Positions 13,001 to 27,719 of a stretch of DNA of 64,000 nt are shown one piece after another. The notes beneath the pieces were generated by a model, which had not been told where the DNA came from, did no database searches, and worked only from the letters and a program-made list of their open reading frames with translations. The stretch lies in NCBI RefSeq assembly GCF_025698545.1, contig NC_068569.1, positions 16,802,001 to 16,866,000 on the forward strand. Reading direction: 5' to 3'. Source of the DNA: Gossypium raimondii (Eukaryota; Streptophyta; Magnoliopsida; Malvales; Malvaceae). The translations under genes and the position numbers were made by a program. How positions within the stretch are numbered: the first letter of the stretch is position 1; every line of letters begins with the position of its first letter.

Positions 13001-14483
13001 ATTATTTTATTTTAAAATGTATTTGAATATATAACTCATATTATATATTAACATAACATAGAAAACATAAACCTAACAAATTAAAATATTACATATATTT
13101 GGATTAAAGTTTTAAAAAGGGATAATATTTATATACCAAATATAAATACTAAAAATTTTACAATAGCATTTACAATTTAAAGTGAATTCATTAAACTAGA
13201 AGCTATACCATCTCTTGTTAATTCCATTTCAAAACCACTTGAATTGTTTGATTCACCGTCATCATCACCATCATCGTCGTCGTCGTCGTCAGCATCACTT
13301 TAAACTTGCAAAAAAAGAAGAACAAAATCACCAAGGGTTGCAAAAAAATAAACTGTCATTGAAACTTACTTTGAAGAAAGTTGCCTCACTGTAAAGCAAT
13401 CAGTAAAGAATTTATTATGACCATGAAAAGAGTTTCCCCAGCATATCTCACCCAAAATATTGAATCCACAAATAGAAAAAGGGATAGAAATGACATCCAT
13501 ATTTAGACACAAGTAAAAGTGTACAAGCTGCAGTGTTTGCAAAAGCCAATCATGAAAATATTGGTCAACAGATTGTTGCAGCACATCAAAATCTTGTTGC
13601 AAATGTTTTAGTCGTTCACATCTGAGCCTAAGAACCAAAAGAAGTTTATAAGAAGAAACTCATTAATAGACATTACAAACAATAGGCTAAAAACAAACAG
13701 ATCTAATAATATGGGTCAAACCATCTAGCCAATGGAACTGATTGGTCAAGAAATTTACATTAGAAGTTTCTAACCTTATGAACTTTGAACAATGGATGAG
13801 GACTAGCATTTGCAACTCCATGACACCATGATATTTTACCATTATAATAGGGTTTAAAATTTTAATCAACATCTTGTGAAGTGCATTGATTCAATTATGT
13901 TAACCATTGTATCAAATATCTACTACATGAATGAACTAATCCACCCAATACTAACAAATTCAAGAACAAAACAAACATTTTCAAGCCCAGTCCAAATACA
14001 AGAAGAAATGATTACTTCAGATCTCATCATATGAAATAGGGATCAAATAATCAAAGAGCTGAGTTTTAGTTAAAATTCGTTTTCTTTCCCTAAATGAACG
14101 AGAAAAACAAGAACCCAAAAAATCTTTAGTAACAAACAATCCCACATTTCTTAAGAAAAAAGAAGAAGCAAGAAATGGAATTGATTGGGGAATTTCAACA
14201 AACAGAAGGATGGCAAAATAAGACAAGGAGAGAAAGGAAGATTGAAACAAGAAAGCAAGAAAGGAAGATTGAAACAAGAAAAAAAGCCATAGTTGAAATT
14301 ATTTGTCTCAAGAAATACTAGCTTAAATCAACAACTTCAAAATCTTAATAAGATCATAGATGAGCAGAGGAAATTAAGAAGATGCTACCCTACACATTAT
14401 ATGCCTGTTTAGGACCTTTATTCCAGTTCTTCCATAAACACATTCCTCAAAACTGAGAAATTTGTGAACCCATGATATATTAT
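13001..14483. other. Intergenic DNA with an unresolved gene-like patch
   Basis: The minus strand has a stretch of Asp/Gly codons (about 13260-13300) ending in SSGFEMELTRDGIASSLMNSL and a stop near 13190. It is preceded by a pyrimidine-rich tract and a CAAG acceptor-like site. Higher up, at 13366-13638, lies an open stretch (LKHLQQDFDVLQQSVDQY..) with no known domain. These may be exons of a decayed or unknown gene. I could not link them into a model, so no CDS is called. Confidence 0.25.
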
Positions 14484-17107
14484 TGTGATAGCCCGAAATA
14501 GGGCCTAATCGGAATAGTGGTTTCGTAACCATAAATCCGAAGTGAAATAGTTTAATTTTATAAATTTTTATTAGTTACTGATTGATTGAAATATTGTGTG
14601 AAAATATGGATAGAAAATTTTAATGATTTAGTGCCTAATTGAATTTTTAGGACTAAATCGAGAAAAATGCAAAGTGTGTCTAATTAGTGATTAAATGACT
14701 TAATTGAATTATTGCATGAAATTGGAAGTGTTTATGTGGCAATTAGACCATAAATTAGTGTTATGGACACAAAAGGGTATTTCTAGAAAAATATCTAAGT
14801 AATGGGTCAAGGGCATTTTTGTCCAAATTGGGAAAAAGACAAAATAAAGAGAAAATAAGTGTCCATCTTCTTCAAAATCAGAAGCTTGCTGCCGAAAGTT
14901 TCATGTTACCATAGCTAAGGTTCTTGATTTTTCTAAGCTCAATTGTAAGTGATTTCTTGCCCCGTTTTTAACTATTTTCGTATTTTTATGCTTATTGATG
15001 CTTGAATTTCATGTTTCTACTATTTAATTTAAATGAAATTAAAGTTTAAAAATTGACCCATTCATGATATAATTGTAAATTGATTAGTGATGTTAGATAA
15101 TGAATGTTTGAAGTGTTAATTACAAGTTTTACTAGATGAATTTTGATGAAAATGTTGAAAAAGGGCTAAATTGTGAAAGATGGTAAAGTGTGCATAAAGT
15201 TGTGATTTTGTGAAATTGAGGGCTGTTATGAGCATGAAATATGATTTAGTGAATTTTATTTTTACGAGCTTAGGGACAAAAGTGGAATTTTTGAAAAGTT
15301 TTGGGGAAAAATGTAAATTTGCCAAAATGTTGTGTATGAATTGTATTTGAATGAAATGTTGATAAAATGTATTAAATTGTGTTAATATAGATCAAGAAAG
15401 AAGAAATAGTGGAAGTGATCGGGGAAAAGAGAAAGTTATCGACTAAATTACAAAAATAGTCATTTTGCATCCGAGGTAAGTTACGTGTAAATAATAGTTA
15501 TATTTTTATAAATTGTGAATTATATTTGATATGTGAATTAATATTCAATGTGGAAGGAAAATTATTCATGAATTATTCAAGTGTTAAAGTGTTGAAAATA
15601 AAGTGTTAAGTGTAAATTCCGGTTGAACTTAGGAATAGAAGTGGATACAAGTGACATGTCACTAGAGATCGATGTTACAGATGTTACAGATGAGTCCCGG
15701 TCTTGGGTGATCTAGCATGTGTTGTAGACACTGACGACTTGTGTGAGCAGGCCCGTGGACATTTCGGTGTTATTGATCGGTGGTAGATTCGGCTACGTTT
15801 GGTGGTAGCTTGGCTACATAACATGGTAGCCGGCTACATTTCGATGGTAGCCGGCTACATAATAGTGGTAGCTTCGCTACATATCGTTGTTGCACTTATG
15901 TGCTAAATCTCTACGATCTCTGTATATTCCGAGTGTTCAACGGGATTAATAATGAGTTAAAGTGAATATGAAATGAAGTGTGTATGCAGGTACATTTGAA
16001 AAGAATGGGCATAGTGATAAAGATTAAGTGTGAAAATGTATATGCAAGTGAATTGGTAAGATTGTGCATGTATAAGTGATTGAAATTGCTAAGAAATGTT
16101 TTGATTAGTTATATGTTAAAAGTGTTAATTATTAAATGAGTAATTATTATTTACATGTAACTTACTAAGCTATTAGTAGTTTACGCCTTTCTTCTTTTCC
16201 TTTGTTTTATAGTGATTTGAACTTGGTCGAATTGGAGATCGTCGGAGCTCATATCACACTATCATAATCATCTCGGTATTATGTGCTTTTCAGAATGTTT
16301 AAAACTATGGCATGTATAGAGTCTTAATCATTTTGAGCATGTTCAAATGATATGGCTAAGATTAGCTATTGAAATAGTTAGTAAAAATTATGTTTTGGGT
16401 GTTATGTATGTTAAATAGTAACTAATTCAAAGAAGCAGTTTCTTTGACAGCAGTAGTGACGTGAATGTTAAAATTCACCATAAATAGTAGAAATGGAATT
16501 AGAGAGTGAATTATATATGGAATTAAATCTTATCAAGTCTATTTTTATATGAAAGAAACGGTGTAGGCAAAGGAATTCTGTATTTTGATATATTTTAATT
16601 TTAGTGAGACAGGGTCAGAATGGTTTTTGAAGTCCCCTGTTCTGACTTTGGAAAATCATTATAAATTGTACAGGAATAATTATGGGTAATAATTTATATT
16701 TCTAGATTCCTTAGTGAGTCTATTTTCAAAAGAAATAAACGGTAACCTTATATGAATTCTGTACAATGAGATAATTGATTTTTAGTGGCAAGAGGTCAGA
16801 TCTGTCGAGCTGTGAAACAGGGGATACTTTAATGAATAAACTTTACTAATTGGATAAGTAAAAAATTCTGAAAATTATATGGTAAGTAGGAATATGAGTC
16901 TAGTTTCAGGGAAAATTTACGGATTTAAATTTTGAGTTTCGTAACTTGAGTTATAAGTAAATTAGTGACAGTCGCGCAGGTGGACAGTTTTGTTGTAAAC
17001 AGTGAATTTAATTTTAAAAGCAAATTTTTATGCTCTGAATTGGTAGTTTAAATTGGATAACATCTCGTACTCGATTCCGGCGACGGTCTCGGGTAAGGGG
17101 TGTTACA
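14484..17107 (+). mobile_element. Solo LTR of a retrotransposon, 2624 bp (fossil)
   Basis: The element starts TGTGATAGCCCG and ends GGGGTGTTACA, giving TG...CA termini. It is flanked on both sides by the 5-bp target duplication ATTAT (14479-14483 and 17108-17112). No gag or pol coding sequence and no second LTR are present, so it is a solo LTR left by recombination between two LTRs. End motifs and size suggest a Ty3/gypsy element of the kind abundant in Malvaceae. Orientation is given relative to the other LTRs in this window. It holds the hairpin array at 15783-15880. Confidence 0.8.
15783..15880. repeat. Five-unit hairpin array in the LTR, 21-22 bp period
   Basis: Units begin at 15783, 15805, 15826, 15847 and 15868. 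Each contains GTAG...CTAC dyads: GTAGATTCGGCTAC, GTAGCTTGGCTAC, GTAGCCGGCTAC (twice) and GTAGCTTCGCTAC. The stems are kept while the loop bases vary. The array sits at the midpoint of the LTR. Confidence 0.9.
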
Positions 17108-17112
17108 ATTAT

Positions 17113-17830
17113 TTTGTCAAAATGGGATGGTAATGGCATAGACAAATTATGCACTATGCTTTCCACTTTCAACTATTATTGAAACCAAATGTGTTTATTT
17201 AATTATTTTATCACACATTCAATCAATACAACAATTTATTATTATGGTTTTTTTTTTCTGGTTCTTACGAAATAGAGTGTGTGCTGGGGTCATCTCTTTG
17301 ATCCCAGCTACTGTATAAGTACGATAACACAAATAAAATAAATCCTAAAGCCAAACACGTGTATGCCTTGTGAAAGCTACGACTGTTATTTTATTATTAG
17401 GTGATGAAAGAATAGAGTATTTAGCTACTATCATAACAGAATCTAATTCACAGATGAGACATATAAATGGTCATAAATTCACATATTTGAAGCAATTTAT
17501 GCCCAACCTAGGTATCATCCCTAAGAGTATTTTATAATAATGAAGCATAAGATGGCAATCAAATTCATGGGAAGGACATATTAAACACCTGCACTAACTG
17601 ATTGGTGGGGATCTAGCAATCGCTAAAGCAGAGCAAAGTAGCAAAGGCACAAAGCAGAGCAAAGCAGTAAAGCAAAATAGGCATAGCAGAAAAAAGGAAC
17701 ACTAATTCTGAAAGAATTACAACACCATAACCTGTTTCACCTTCATTAACAACGCTCATACTATCAGCAACATGATGTGCATAAATAAACATAAATTCCA
17801 AAATCTAGTTTGATGGGGAGGGGGAGAAAC
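17113..17830. other. Intergenic DNA left of the ORP remnant
   Basis: No gene is supported. A low-complexity patch at about 17620-17680 repeats GCAGAGCAAAG-like words. The exon expected to follow in a full ORP gene (basic, Glu/Arg-rich segment) was not found here. Confidence 0.4.
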
Positions 17831-18717
17831 CTACTCTTTTCAAAGTTTGCCTTAGAGAGGTCACCCTGCTCTAGTGCATATCTGTCGGGACGTAGGTGAG
17901 AATCATATGCCAATAACTTCTTCGGAGCAGTATCAAAGCTGTTAATCTTATGCACAAAATGTGTGTACTGGAATTTATCATTTTTTAGAGCATCAGCAAG
18001 TTTCCATGCCCGCATAATGACAACAGTAATGACAAGCACTTCAAGATCGGGGCATAATCTTTTTTGTACTTCTTAAAGCGTCACAAATTATTAGCAAATG
18101 TAAGCATATTAGTCCTCGACTGCTTCAATTTTGAAATCAAAACACTCATCATGTCAATAGACAAAATGTTATAATATGTAAACAAAACTTTCAACATCGC
18201 AAATAAAATACTACTGAAACCAGGCACCAGGGCTCTCTTGTTCATTGTTAGAAGCAACACCGTTTATTTAGCATATCTGAAGCTATTGAGAAAAGTAATA
18301 CGTATGATACTTGGAAAACAAATTTGTTTTCACCATTCTGACAGGAAATCTTGTCTCAAAAGTCCAAAGTTAATAACTACGGGGGAAGGCTCAACATGAA
18401 TAAATTGCTTTCTGATTAAGAATCCCATGTAAAGAAACATCATTCTTTGTACTGGTAATTTTTTGACAGGAAAAAAAGAATATTCCAGAATACAAGCATC
18501 AAAAGAACTAAGAGAGTGTTTCCGAGAAGAATAAAAGATGAAAACAACTCAGAGATGCTGAAAAAGACTAACCTCCTTTAGTTCAGTGCCGAGAAGTGGT
18601 TCCCCTTCACTATCACAAGGTTGATAACTCATTGACTCATTCCATTTCCCGGTCATCAATATCTTTGGCTCCTCAGCGGAATTATACACATATCCATCAA
18701 TCTCATACCGGCCAGCT
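17831..18717 (-). pseudogene. Remnant of an oxysterol-binding-protein-related gene (ORP3-like)
   Basis: Two exon-like blocks are preserved on the minus strand. The first, 18717-18573, reads [20 protein letters not shown], then [20 protein letters not shown] and ends in LKE before a GTTAGT donor. The second, 18009-17831, reads [20 protein letters not shown] and [12 protein letters not shown], then [16 protein letters not shown]. In order these match the C-terminal half of the lipid-transfer domain of plant ORP3-type proteins, which move sterols and phosphoinositides at membrane contact sites. The acceptor before the second block reads GG (18011-18010) where AG is expected. No upstream or downstream ORP exons were found, so this is a gene fragment, probably left by a segmental duplication. 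Confidence 0.8.
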
Positions 18718-20696
18718 CTGTGAACAACCAAGACCTAATGTTAAATTGTGAAGTGAAATCCTTTCAAGATTAGGAACAAAGAACAGGAAAGAGCTTTGAA
18801 AGCCAAAAATGTGAAAAAAAAATAGGTATACAGCTCCAAAGAACCAACAGAGGGGAAGGAACGTTTGGGGGGAGAAGACAGGTTAATTTGGTCAATTATT
18901 AGCCAAAAGCACTTCAAGCTGAAAAAAAGGAGAAATTTTTAGCTTTTTCATCTCGAGAAAAGTCATTTTCTGATGGTGGAATTTTTAGGTGAAAGGAGAC
19001 TATTCTTCATTCGTTTTAAGAGAAAAGAACTTTTTTCTGAAAAAAGTCCGTCTAAAACGTGCAGAAGAACGAACCCTTAATGTATTATACATCATCATTG
19101 TCCAAAGGCACATTAACCATAAAAAAAAAGTCTTGGTCTTATTTGTCCATATCCTTATCGACATTATTGGTAGGTCTAATTAGGAGATAAAAGCTTATAC
19201 AACATGTCATTCGTTGTTGGCATCTTGAGGATATTTTTAGATTATTTCAATTCTCACTATCGGGTTTGATTTGATTTAGTTGCTAATTTTTTCATGTTAA
19301 TTTTAAATTTTTGAATTCATTTTCATAAATAAATTTTGTTTTCAAAAATATTTTAAAAGTTTTATAGTTTTTCAAAAATCATAATTTTTATAATATTTAT
19401 ATATCAAAAAATATTTTAATATGTTTTAATTTAAAATAAATAAAAATTAAACCTTTATAATATAATTAAATAATTTAATGACACGTTAACCTCCATGTCA
19501 TCAATTTTTCATGTGAATGGCTACATTAGCTATTAATTCAATTGCCACATTGCCGCTTAATGATCTGTTATGAATTTCGAAGAAAATTATATTTCAAAGA
19601 TTAAATTAATCACTAATTTTCGATTAAAAACTCAATTAATTGATTATAATTTTTAATTAAAATTTAATTAATTTTTTATTTACTTTAGTAGGAAGATTTT
19701 TGTTGACATTTAAACATTATTTTGTTTAAAACTAAAAACAATGTTTCAACTTTTTCCTAAGCATATCTAAAAAAAGCATTTCTAGATTAGTTAATATGGT
19801 GCAGATATATATTTATGTTAGATACAATAATTGATGATAAAACTATTATTTTAAAGAATAGAGACTATATTTTTATCCATTAATTTGGCATATTATCTCA
19901 ACTTGATATTTATAGGTTTTTTTTGTCTATTCGATTTTTTATTTACCATTTTGATATTTTTTTATAACACTGTTAAATTTTGATACGTGTCACATAACAA
20001 TAATGACATCATCATCTAAAATATTTAAAGTTATCCAAAAAATGTAAGTAATAATTTTTCAAATAAATAAAATAAAAACCTAAACTTTTAAATTAATAAA
20101 ACACGAAAAATCAATTTTGGCCTTTCTTTCTAAATTAAATTTCTTCAATTTTTTATTGAAAATAAAATTCAAATATTTTTTCCTTACTGGTTTTCAAAAA
20201 TCAAACCCTAAAACAATTTTTTAGGAAAACATTTCAAAGACAAATTAAAACTGATTTTCGAAATCCCTTCTTAATCTCCCATTCAAACTAGTTTTCAAAG
20301 GACTAATTCAAAAATTTTCAAAGCCTTAATCCTCAAAATCAAAACTTAAAAATATATTGTTTTTGCCGATTGTGTCTTAACTTGATTAGTTCGATTGAGC
20401 CTTAATCCTCAAAATCAAAACTAAAAAAACTATAAATATTAAATTGAGAGAATGTATTAAATTCAGGGGCCAAATGACTATTTAAGCTTTTTTTTTTTTT
20501 TTTTAAGATGGTAACTTAAAAACTGTTTTAAAATTTGACAAAAAAAATTTGATTTCATAATAATATCAATATTCGCATGTGCTTTTGAGGAAGTAGTCGA
20601 CTACATCAGAGAAGTAAGTTGGCACGTGTGACAAATTACGTAGAGAAAAAGAAAACTAAAAGTTTTGATTTTTTTTAAAGGAATGTAGGAAATTAC
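18718..20696. other. AT-rich intergenic DNA
   Basis: No gene is supported. From about 19200 the base composition is strongly AT-rich, with inverted-repeat-like stretches typical of decayed MITEs. A phrase near CCTTAATCCTCAAAATCAAA occurs twice (about 20323 and 20400), a local duplication. Confidence 0.35.
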
Positions 20697-21365
20697 GGGC
20701 CAGTTCTTTATTGCTTAAAAAAAGTACTTCTGACTCTAAAAGTACTTTTGAAAGAATAGCTGTGAAGAACAGACTGCTTTTGGCTGAAATTTTTAACTTT
20801 TCAGAAGTGTTTTTCAAAAGCACTTCTGAAAAAGAGAAGCTAAAAATTTTAATTTTTCCTCTCCCAAAAACACTTTTGGTGCTTAATTACTTTTTCACCC
20901 TTCCAATAACATAGTATTTTCCTTTTTTTTTGTGCTTAATTACAAATGTGTTAAAATCATTAATTAAAAATAAAAAATATTTTTTAAAATACTAATTACA
21001 AATATTTAATGGTTATATTTAAATATTTAAAATATAGTTCATATATTCTAATTAAATTTTATAAATAATTAATATTTATTGCTTAAAAATATTTAAAATT
21101 TATATTTCATATATTAAAATATTAACAACAAGTTATAATAATTTTTTTATATTCTTACTAAAATATAATAATATTAACTAATTTGAATATTATTTAAATG
21201 TATATTTGTTACTTGATAATAACATGTCTAAAATGAACATTTTATTTCTCAAAAGCACTTTTTAACAGCAATGCTAAATACTCGAATTTTAAACCAAACT
21301 TTTCAAAAGCACTTCTCAAAAGTACTTTTCCACAGCACTTTTCAAAAGTAATGAAGAACCGGCCC
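20697..21365 (+). mobile_element. MITE, 669 bp, full-length, with 3-bp flanking repeat
   Basis: The ends are GGGCCAGTTCTTTATTGCTT and, as reverse complement of the right end, GGGCCGGTTCTTCATTACTT (17 of 20 identical). The trinucleotide TAC flanks both sides (20694-20696 and 21366-21368). Subterminal AAAAGCACTTTT-like words recur. There is no coding capacity. A 3-bp duplication and GGGCC ends point to a PIF/Harbinger (Tourist-like) or related family, though TAC is not the usual TWA target. A second, inverted partial copy lies at 12601-13000. Confidence 0.8.
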
Positions 21366-21469
21366 TACGTGTGAAAGTTTGATTAATCTCCTACGTCTAA
21401 ATTTAACGTTGATCAATCTCAAATTAAAAAATTGATAATTCTAATTATATTAAGGTATAATGATTAGTT

Positions 21470-21732
21470 AGTGGCGAAGTCAGAAAATTTTTTTGGGGAG
21501 CCAGAATTAAATTGCATATTTTTATGACAGTAAAAATGTAATTTCACCATTTTAATACTCTATATCTTTATAATGTTTAAAGGGTTAAATCAAATTTTTA
21601 TCATTTTGGGGGGCTAAAATACAATTTTACCATTACTAATTTAAAAGATTATAAATTATAAGGGGCCTAAATTAAAATTTTTCTATTTTAAGGGGGTTGG
21701 GCCTTGCCATCCCCTATCTCCGCCAATGGATA
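21470..21732. mobile_element. Short non-autonomous DNA element, about 260 bp
   Basis: The left end reads TGGCGAAGTCAG and the right end, as reverse complement, TGGCGGAGATAG. Inside, phrases of the form 'GGGGGGC-AAAATACAATTTTACCATT' and 'AGGGGCCTAAATTAAAATTTTTC' recur in inverted orientation. This pattern is familiar from abundant small plant MITEs. Ends are approximate and no target duplication was verified. Confidence 0.5.
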
Positions 21733-22971
21733 AGTTTAATATTTAATATTTATTTTTTTATCAATTTAATATTTATTTTAAACTAAATTTAGTTATTAAT
21801 CATTTTTAAAAAGTTATCTCTTTCTTTTAACTGAAATAATGGTTAAAATATTATTTTTAATAATATTGGCTTGGTAGCATGTGTGATAATTTATGTGTAT
21901 TTTGTGCTAACATGACACTACTTATCTTACATAACACATCAATTTAAAGCTTTTACATACTAAATGCCTGGGTCGAGGGTTTTTTCATCATGTAATTACA
22001 ATTGTTGTGAGAGTTGCGTGGCAGGGAGTACACTTGACAGAATATAAATAATATAAAAGTTATAAAAATATTCAAAAATTTAAAAAATAACATGAAGTAT
22101 ATGTAGACTTAATGCATGATATCAAGTTTAAAAATTTAATATTTTAGTCAATATTTTCATTAAAAAATAACGATCGCGTCTTTTTAAATGGTTTATTGTC
22201 AAATTCAATTGTTTTAAAAAATGAGAGCTAAAATTAGCTAAAATAAAAAAATTAAATTGGTAAAAGATATAAATGTTAAATTGATAAAAATTATTAAAGT
22301 ATAAGGATTTTTAACCTTACAAAAGTTGCTTAAACGAGAAGGAAACTTGGCAAATTAATTTTATTTTTCTTGTTAAGTTGGAAAACCAGTTGTATATTTA
22401 GAAATTGTTAATTAGGTTAAAATAGTGGATATTTAGTCGTTGACAAATATATGTCATTGTCACAAGAAGTATAAGTTATTATGAAATAAATATTAGGTAG
22501 AAATTCCAGAAAAGCACATTTTAGAAGTAACCAAAATCATGTGATAAAAGAAATGTGTTGATTTTTTCAAATGTGATTTTAATTCGAGTTACATTAATCT
22601 TAATTCTTGATATCTATGGTTTTAGACAGATTCAATGAATCTTAGCAAGAGCTTTTAGTTATTTTTAAACTTGAGAAAATTGTCTAAACGTCAATATATC
22701 ATCTTCTATATTAAATATTTTTTAGTAAAATTTCTATTAAATAATTACATATTCAGATTTTCTGATAAAGGAATTTCCACTTGACATTTGTTTAGAATAT
22801 AAAGGAAGAATCCTTGTCCTTCTGTTAAAATTTAGATTTAGTTTTTATGCTTCAAATCTTTATACTTTTTTATTTTTGAATTTAAAATTATAATTTAGTT
22901 ATTAATATTTTGCATTTTTACATTTTTTATCAAAGTTATCAATTTTACATGTTGATTAGATTGATTTAATA

Positions 22972-23013
<42 letters not shown>

Positions 23014-23654
23014 AATTTTATCCAAATATAGGTACTGGAATTATTGACGCAAATACTAAAGCCGAAACCAAAAGTCATTCATCCCTTCCAAACACTCCGA
23101 CTTTGCGTATTGGGTTATACCAACTAAGAAAAGGTCCCGCCCAAGACTCCCACCCGAACCATTTAGTTTGCCAATTACCATTTACCATGCCAAGGTTAAA
23201 AACAATATTCTTACCGCAGTTATAGCAGCAGAAGTATTATGACGAGCATTTCAAAATAAGTTTTTTTTTTTTTTAAAGTAATCACGTGAAATACTATAAT
23301 TATATGAAACATTATTCTATTACATAAATATTATACGAATCATGTAAAAACGTTTTTTTTAATTATGTTGATTATAAATTTTTGTGTTAAAAAAACAGCT
23401 GTTTTTAGAATTTTCCGTCAAAGCAGCTTTCAGGATTTTATTACAAGAGCTCCTACTTCCGTGGGCTGGTGTCTTTTTCTCAAACCCATCACGTTTCTAA
23501 CTCATCCACATGCTTCTTTGATGTGCTGTTCTACCTTGTCACTCCCCCTTCCGTTTCTCAATAAACAAATAAATAAATTAGTGCCCAACTAATCCTGTTG
23601 GGGTATTTCTTTTCTATTTAGATTTTTATATTGAGTTTACCAAGTTCATTCCTT
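21733..23654. other. AT-rich intergenic DNA before the protease gene
   Basis: No gene is supported. It holds the TA microsatellite listed separately. The last few hundred bases are the presumed protease promoter. Confidence 0.4.
22974..23012. repeat. (AT)n microsatellite, about 39 bp
   Basis: An uninterrupted AT dinucleotide run, probably length-variable between individuals. Confidence 0.95.
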
Positions 23655-23660
23655 TATAAA
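23655..23660 (+). promoter_or_regulatory. TATA box of the cysteine protease gene
   Basis: TATAAA lies 69 bp upstream of the start codon at 23729, at a distance that leaves room for a short 5' UTR. Confidence 0.6.
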
Positions 23661-23728
23661 TCCTTCATCATTGCCCTTTCTTCTCCCCACACATTCAAAA
23701 TCCTCTCTTTTACCTTTTTATCAGAGAC

Positions 23729-26297
<2,569 letters not shown>

Positions 26298-27719
26298 GGA
26301 GAAGCCTGGGATTTTATGCAGAAAATGATACTACAGGGAGAAGGGAACAGTGCTTGACCGATCTCCTCTGTTTTGTCAGACTGCAATCCTTTCTTTCATT
26401 CTCATTTCAGCAGATGGATGGTTTATAAATGTTGCGCAGATGCCAACTATGTATATAGCTTCCTAATTAATCCATGCTGCATTTCTGAAACAGACAGAAC
26501 ATTGTCAATTTCTATTGTTTTCTGTATATCATGTCATTCAGCAATAACTTGCAAGAATTGATCTGTCAATCTTATCCTGATCTTATGGTTAGTTCATTAT
26601 CATTTCAATATTTTGACAGTCCTGCATGATTTTAAATTTGAAGTGGAAGATATGACAGCATTGGAAACCCTGGTTGCAGGGCATACCTCAAAATTTGTTG
26701 AATCCTTTTATTTCAATAACATAGTAGTATAGATTGATAAGTTGGAGGACAATTAGAGGCTGAGCAGGGTATAGTGCCTCGAAACATAGAGTAGAACAAA
26801 GCTTGTTACTTTTGTTCCCAAATTGCTTGTCACATTCAATTAATTGTTTCGTATAATGCAGGTTCTTTAATGATACCGGTAGATCGCATTAGTTCTACTG
26901 GTATTCATTTGAGAAAGTAACTGATAATTGTTACAATTGAAGCATTGAATATATTTATGCAAGATCAATGTCGCCTATGTTGCAATAAGTACTGCATATT
27001 TAGGTATGCCTGTGTTTTTTCATCTTTTTAAAAGGTAATGACATTAAGAACTCAAGATCAGTCCTTCAGAAGTTGTTCAATGCAAACAATCTATCTACAA
27101 AGTTCTGCCTTCTCTCAAGTTTTCTTTGGCAAGCCTCCTCTTTTTTTTTTTTCCCCTTTCCTTTTGTTTCGTAGAAAAACTGAGGCCCCTTCTCTTTTTC
27201 CTTGTGGGCTTTTGCTGCTGGAATGGTGGGAGGCGTGGCTCCAGGCCTCCTCGTGGTCTTCCACAATTCTTCGGAGCTGGTCTCCTTTTTTCGAATAGGA
27301 ATTTCTTGGATCTTGTCTCTGTTTTCGTTGAAGCCTTTGTTCTCATGGTGGTTCGATTTCGGTGCCTCCCAGGACCTTGCCGGTCTCGCATTTCGACCAT
27401 CATTAGTGTCACTGCATCAGACGTTCTTCTGGTGGGCTATATTGCCAATGTTTGGTTTCCTTGTCAGCATTGTGGCGATTTGGACGTCTCTTTCGGGCTT
27501 CACAATGGCATGCATGCCGTTTGGCCAATTGCGGTAACCTCTCACTTTTTACCGAAGCCCTCTCCCTCTCCTCCTTATACTGTGACGGCGGCGTCGAACG
27601 GCAGCAGCTAGTGGTAATTTTTTGAGACTAGTTATTGTTGGGCCAAACCTTGGGCTTTGTTATATTTTTTGGGTTTTGTGCTTTTATACTGTATTTGGCT
27701 TTTTTTTTAGATAAATTAT
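26298..27719. other. Protease 3' flank and a GC-richer open stretch
   Basis: The first few hundred bases are the presumed 3' UTR. A clearly GC-richer patch at 27126-27611 on the plus strand is open for 161 codons (MASLLFFFFPLSFCF.. to ..PYTVTAASNGSS). It has no recognisable domain, and a second frame there is also open and hydrophobic. It is followed by TTGGGCCAAACCTTGGGCTT-type text of the kind seen at the ends of plant retroposons. I cannot tell a gene fragment from chance, so no CDS is called. Confidence 0.3.

Noticed and set aside
27066-27412. Basic open stretches antisense to the GC-rich patch
   Set aside because: Low-complexity Lys/Arg text opposite CTT/TTC-rich sequence; no splice or start context.
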